Below, piece after piece: positions 60,723-64,000 of a stretch of DNA of 64,000 bases. Made by a program: the position numbers and the translations under genes. The stretch comes from Ancrocorticia sp047602305 (GTDB lineage Bacteria > Actinomycetota > Actinomycetes > Actinomycetales > Actinomycetaceae): positions 2,046,001-2,110,000 of the forward strand of contig JASGHO010000001.1 of the NCBI GenBank assembly GCA_047602305.1. Direction: 5' to 3'. The notes below the pieces were generated by a model that did not search any database, had not been told where the DNA came from, and saw nothing but the letters and a program-made list of their open reading frames with translations. Position 1 is the first letter of the stretch, and every line of letters begins with the position of its first letter.

Positions 60723-61970
60723 ATGTCACGTCTCCTCGACCACACCATCTGGTGGCAGATTTTCCCCCTTGGTGCGCTCGGCGCCCCGATTCGCGACCGC
60801 ACCGGCGACGACGCCGCCCGCCGCCTCCAACACCCCGAACCGTGGCTCGACTACCTGCAGAAACTCGGCTGCAACGGGATTTTGCTGGGACCGATTTTTA
60901 CGTCCGTCTCGCACGGGTACGACACCCTCGACCACTATTCGATCGACCCGAGGCTCGGCACCGACGACGACTTCAACCACTTCGTCGACATCGCGCACGC
61001 ACGCGGCTTCGAAATCATGCTCGACGGGGTGTTCAATCACGTGGCAGATACACATCCGCTCGCGGGTGAGCTGAGCGAACGCGACGAACACGGCAACGTG
61101 CAGACCTGGGAGGGTCACGGCGGGCTGGTCAATCTCGACCACTCAAACCCCGCGGTGGCGGATCTCGTCACGGACGTCATGCTGCACTGGCTGCGGCGCG
61201 GCATCTCCGGCTGGCGCCTCGACGTGGCCTACGACGTGCCGCCGGAATTCTGGCGTGAGGTGACCGGGCGGGTGCGGGGCGAGTTCCCGGAGGCGCTGTT
61301 CCTCGGCGAAATGATCCACGGTGATTACGCCGAATTTGTGCGGGAAAGTTCGCTGGAAACGGTGACGCAGTACCGGCTGTGGAAGGCCATCTGGAGCTCC
61401 ATCAAGGACGTCAACTTCTGGGAGCTCGACTGGGCGCTCAAGGAGCACGCCGAGCTGTGCGAACAGTTCGTGCCGCAAACATTCGTGGGCAATCATGACG
61501 TGGAGCGCATCGCCACGCAGGTGGGGGTTCACGGGGCGGCGGTGGCCGCGGGGCTCCTGATGACACTGCCCGGCATGCCGTCCATTTACTACGGCGACGA
61601 GCAGGGTTTCCAGGGCCGCAAGCTGGAGGGCTTTGCTGCCGACGACGAGCTTCGGCCGCCGTTGCCACCCAGTCCCGACCACCTGTTCCCGGCCGGGTTC
61701 TGGCTGTACCGGCTGCATCACGATCTGATCGCGGTGCGGCGGCGCAACCCGTGGATCGTGCGCGGAGTGCTTGAGGTGGCAGCCAAGGAGAACCCGTGGA
61801 TCGAATACACGGTGTCGAACCCGGGCGGGCCGGAAGTTGTGCGGGTGAAGGCGACGATTTCGCCGGTGTTCTCGCTGGAAATCCGCGATGGTAGCGGCGG
61901 CGAGCTGCTGCGCTGGGAGGCCTCCGAGGCTGGCAACTCGGGCGGAGCAGGCGGACGCGACAGCGCCTGA
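60723..61970 (+). CDS. GH13 alpha-amylase family glycosidase (intracellular)
   Basis: 415 residues. The (beta/alpha)8 barrel has DGVFNH, the nucleophile Asp in GWRLDVAYD (near 165), the acid-base Glu in LGEMIHG (near 195) and the third Asp in FVGNHDVER (near 257). No signal peptide; the C-terminal domain is short, and the last 15 residues are Gly/Ala-rich. Probably a cytoplasmic maltodextrin- or glucan-acting enzyme; the exact GH13 subfamily is not assignable by eye. GGAGGTACC precedes ATG 60723. Confidence 0.9.
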   Translation: MSRLLDHTIWWQIFPLGALGAPIRDRTGDDAARRLQHPEPWLDYLQKLGCNGILLGPIFTSVSHGYDTLDHYSIDPRLGTDDDFNHFVDIAHARGFEIMLDGVFNHVADTHPLAGELSERDEHGNVQTWEGHGGLVNLDHSNPAVADLVTDVMLHWLRRGISGWRLDVAYDVPPEFWREVTGRVRGEFPEALFLGEMIHGDYAEFVRESSLETVTQYRLWKAIWSSIKDVNFWELDWALKEHAELCEQFVPQTFVGNHDVERIATQVGVHGAAVAAGLLMTLPGMPSIYYGDEQGFQGRKLEGFAADDELRPPLPPSPDHLFPAGFWLYRLHHDLIAVRRRNPWIVRGVLEVAAKENPWIEYTVSNPGGPEVVRVKATISPVFSLEIRDGSGGELLRWEASEAGNSGGAGGRDSA

Positions 61971-61989
61971 CTCTTAACACCCCTTCACA

Positions 61990-62015
61990 AAATAGTATCA
62001 ATATTGATACTATTT
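61990..62015. promoter_or_regulatory. hicAB operator, 26-bp perfect palindrome over the -10
   Basis: AAATAGTATCAAT and ATTGATACTATTT, perfect. It contains TACTAT (62008-62013), 7 nt before the hicA GTG 62021, so a repressor bound here would cover a leaderless -10 box. Confidence 0.88.
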
Positions 62016-62020
62016 AATGT

Positions 62021-62278
62021 GTGGGACAGGTGGATAAGTTACTCGATCGCATCCGGAAGCAGCCGAAAGGTGTGCGTTTCTCCGAGTTGGCCAGGGTGTG
62101 TGACTACTACTTCGGAGAACCACGACAACAAGGAAGCTCGCACCGGGTCTACCGAATGCCATGGCCAGGTGATCCACGAGTGAACATCCAAAATATCCAC
62201 GGAATGGCCAAGCCCTATCAGGTGAAGCAAGTTCTAGCAGGAATAGAGAAACTGGAAGGAGAAAGAGGATGGCAATGA
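62021..62278 (+). CDS. hicA: HicA family toxin (mRNA interferase)
   Basis: 85 residues. The dsRBD-like fold matches HicA: VDKLLDRIRKQPKGVRFSEL, the catalytic His in QGSSHRVYRMP and a basic C-terminus. Expected to cut mRNA in translation arrest. Slightly longer than the usual 60-80. GTG 62021 is chosen for the palindrome-embedded -10 at 7 nt; an internal GTG at 62030 is possible. Overlaps hicB by 10 bp. Confidence 0.9.
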   Translation: MGQVDKLLDRIRKQPKGVRFSELARVCDYYFGEPRQQGSSHRVYRMPWPGDPRVNIQNIHGMAKPYQVKQVLAGIEKLEGERGWQ

Positions 62279-62601
62279 ACGGAGATCATTACGCCTATCG
62301 GGTGCGTTGGTCTGGCGAAGATGAGGCATACGTGGCTACGGTTGCTGAGATGCCATCGCTTTCGTGGATTGCCGACAGTCAGGTGGAAGCACTGCTTGGC
62401 CTCCAGAATCTCATTGCCGGAGTTCTTGAGGATATGGAAGGGAGCAGCGAAACTCCGCCGGTACCACTGGCAGATCGCGTCTACTCCGGAAAGTTCATGG
62501 TGAGAATTCCTCCCGAGACCCACCGAGCGCTTGCGATTGAGGCCGCCGAACAGAACGTGTCACTCAACCGTCTGGTGGCGAGTCGTCTCGTAGGAGCGTG
62601 A
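62269..62601 (+). CDS. hicB: HicB family antitoxin
   Basis: 110 residues. The N-terminal HicB fold (YAYRVRWSGEDEAYVATVAE, LIAGVLEDMEG) is followed by a C-terminal ribbon-helix-helix (GKFMVRIPPETHRALAIEAA, VSLNRLVASRL), which likely binds the palindrome at 61990. AAGGAGAAAGAGG lies before ATG 62269; ATG 62275 is also possible. Overlap with hicA gives tight co-translation. Confidence 0.92.
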   Translation: MAMNGDHYAYRVRWSGEDEAYVATVAEMPSLSWIADSQVEALLGLQNLIAGVLEDMEGSSETPPVPLADRVYSGKFMVRIPPETHRALAIEAAEQNVSLNRLVASRLVGA

Positions 62602-64000
62602 TCAGTGAGCGATGTCGTACTTCTTGAGGCGTGACTTTGCCTTCTTCGTTCCTTCATTCTGGAGGGCGAGAAGCGTGGCGTAGATGCCATCCGTTTGGGC
62701 GAGCTCAGCGGGCGTTCCCACCTCATCCACGCGACCATCCTTGAGGGTGATGATGCGGTCCACGTTGGCGATCGTTGAGAGGCGATGCGCGATGATAAGG
62801 CTGGTCCGATCCTCCATGAGGGTCTCCAGGCCAGCCTGCACGAGCCTCTCGGAACGGGTATCGAGAGCTGACGTGGCTTCGTCGAGCACCAGGATCTCGG
62901 CGTCCTTGAGAATCGCGCGAGCCACCGAAATGCGCTGCTTCTGGCCACCCGAGAGCTTGAGGCCGCGCTCACCGATGAGGGTGTCATAGCCGTCGTGGAA
63001 ACCACGAACGAACTTGTCCGCGTTGGCCTTCTTAGCTGCGGCGATGATCTCCTCGTCGGTCGCGTCCGGGCGCGCGTAGGAGATGTTCTCTCGGATGGTT
63101 CCCGAGAAGAGCGACGCCTCCTGGAACACCACGCCAATGGAATCCCGCAGCTGCGAGATCGACATCTCCGCGGTATCCTCGCCGAACACCCGGATCGTTC
63201 CCGAACGCGGAGTGTAGAGGCCGAGGAGGAGGGAGGTCATCGTGGTCTTTCCGCCACCGGATTCACCAACGAAAGCCACGCGTTCACCACGCTTGATCTC
63301 GAAACTCACCTCAGAGAGGACATCCGGATCGTTGTCATAACCGAAGGTGACCTTCTCGAAAGAAACGGCGATGTCGCTGTCTCCGGACGAAGCGGGAGTA
63401 GAGGATTCATCATTGAGCGACGGACTGGAGACGGACGAATCGCGCGTAGACAAGCTAGGTGAGGTCGCTTCGCCGTCGGACAAAACAGAAGTGGGCGAAA
63501 CAGAAGTGGATGAGCTAGGTGAGGTCGCTTCGTCGGAGCCTCGCGGGCTCTGCGACATCCTTGAACGCGGCATCGAGAGCGAACTCTCGTGCTCTTGTTC
63601 TGCGTCGTCGGAGCCTCGCGGGCTCTGCGACATCCTTGAACGCGGCATCGAGAGCGAACTCTCGTGCTCTTGTTCTGCGTCGTCGGAGCCTCGCGGGCTC
63701 TGCGACATCCTTGAACGCGGCATCGAGAGCGAACTCTCGTGCTCTTGTTCTGCGTCGTCGTCGACAAAATCGCCGGTAATCAAACCGGACATCTCCAGCA
63801 ACTCGCCGGGCAGCGTGCCGTTGGCGCGGGCGGTGGTGATTTCGTCGAGCAGTGCGGGGTGGCGCGCGGGCTCGAGGGCCATGACGTCGAAGTAGTCTTT
63901 GGAGCCGGCGATGGCATGTTGGGCGGTGTCGACGATGTAGCTCATCGAGCCGATCGGTTGACGGGCGAGCGCGACGAGCTGGATCAGCAAAACCATGTCG
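62602..64000 (-). CDS. ABC exporter, permease-ATPase fusion (C-terminal part), 5' end off the right edge
   Basis: The fragment of 466 codons begins inside the last membrane region (LLIQLVALARQPIGSMSYIV) and ends with a complete nucleotide-binding domain: Walker A GESGGGKTTM, Q-loop FQEASLFSGT, signature LSGGQKQRI, Walker B ILVLDEATSALD, His in IIAHRLSTI. This is the MsbA/LmrA-type. Between the two domains lies an insertion of about 125 Ser/Glu/Asp-rich residues with three tandem 75-bp units. ATPase motifs and lengths on each side are normal, so the protein is probably functional. It is convergent with hicAB. The 5' half lies outside the window. Confidence 0.93.
   Translation of the reverse strand, partial: DMVLLIQLVALARQPIGSMSYIVDTAQHAIAGSKDYFDVMALEPARHPALLDEITTARANGTLPGELLEMSGLITGDFVDDDAEQEHESSLSMPRSRMSQSPRGSDDAEQEHESSLSMPRSRMSQSPRGSDDAEQEHESSLSMPRSRMSQSPRGSDEATSPSSSTSVSPTSVLSDGEATSPSLSTRDSSVSSPSLNDESSTPASSGDSDIAVSFEKVTFGYDNDPDVLSEVSFEIKRGERVAFVGESGGGKTTMTSLLLGLYTPRSGTIRVFGEDTAEMSISQLRDSIGVVFQEASLFSGTIRENISYARPDATDEEIIAAAKKANADKFVRGFHDGYDTLIGERGLKLSGGQKQRISVARAILKDAEILVLDEATSALDTRSERLVQAGLETLMEDRTSLIIAHRLSTIANVDRIITLKDGRVDEVGTPAELAQTDGIYATLLALQNEGTKKAKSRLKKYDIAH
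63533..63757 (-). repeat. 75-bp tandem element x3 inside the ABC exporter
   Basis: Units at 63533, 63608 and 63683, identical by eye. On the minus strand each encodes 25 residues including QEHESSLSMPRSRMSQSPRG. The same element occurs once, diverged, at 19591-19677 in the activase gene. It contains an internal CGAGAG-CGAA-CTCTCG hairpin. GCGTCGTCGTCGAC borders the last unit. Confidence 0.97.

Overview
The window reads as chromosomal DNA of a high-GC Gram-positive bacterium, most likely an actinobacterium close to the Actinomycetaceae. Support: GC-rich codon use, the actinobacterial type of class II aldolase, SpoU and LemA proteins, an actinobacterial 7Fe ferredoxin, an Rv0909-like small protein, many apparently leaderless genes, and a mix of aerobic-stress genes (sodA, soxR) with a giant acyl-CoA-dehydratase-type activase usual in anaerobes or facultative anaerobes. 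This placement is inference from gene content; no rRNA or tRNA gene was found. Both ends cut a gene: purA on the left, an ABC exporter on the right.

Layout. 1-7.5 kb: purA, glgP, an insertion-swollen rRNA methyltransferase, class II fba, a small acetyltransferase. 7.7-14 kb: a 1278-residue three-domain glycosyltransferase with an in-frame 18-bp repeat array, a small membrane protein, SpoU methyltransferase, LemA. 14-15.3 kb: a repeat cluster, then pyrE. 15.3-21.4 kb: a 1731-residue activase translationally coupled to pyrE, divergent from a TetR regulator. 21.4-30.6 kb: unknown protein, SDR, xth, HAD phosphatase, Nudix, serine hydrolase, AAA ATPase behind a triplicated AT-rich repeat, DAACS symporter. 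30.8-36.2 kb: clpB, a 1.3-kb repeat-filled gene desert, an AbiEi/DUF559-like protein. 36.2-41.4 kb: acetyltransferase, ybaK, and an operon of ABC ATPase, permease, DesK-type kinase and LuxR-type response regulator. 41.6-44.2 kb: a SoxR module (soxR, sodA, flavin reductase, ferredoxin) with two near-consensus SoxR boxes. 44.6-47.8 kb: gluQ, pepC, GNAT, a GNAT remnant. 47.9-56.8 kb: a LacI-controlled operon in which an oligopeptide-type ABC transporter is joined to an intracellular GH32 beta-fructosidase, so it probably takes up and hydrolyses fructosides. 56.8-62 kb: secreted nuclease with C-terminal FG-GAP-like repeats, GH13 amylase. 62-64 kb: hicAB with a perfect palindromic operator, then the ABC exporter.

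The most unusual property is repeat-driven. Conserved enzymes carry in-frame low-complexity insertions or tails. One insertion of about 75 bp occurs in recognisably homologous form in two unrelated genes (activase, one copy; ABC exporter, three tandem copies). A 13-mer GGCGCCGTCGTCG or its complement occurs exactly eight times, often within or beside such insertions, in different reading frames. Intergenic spaces hold several families of dispersed palindromes. A second general feature is a TANNNT-like -10 box placed 6-7 nt before the start codon at about eleven genes, as expected for leaderless transcripts.
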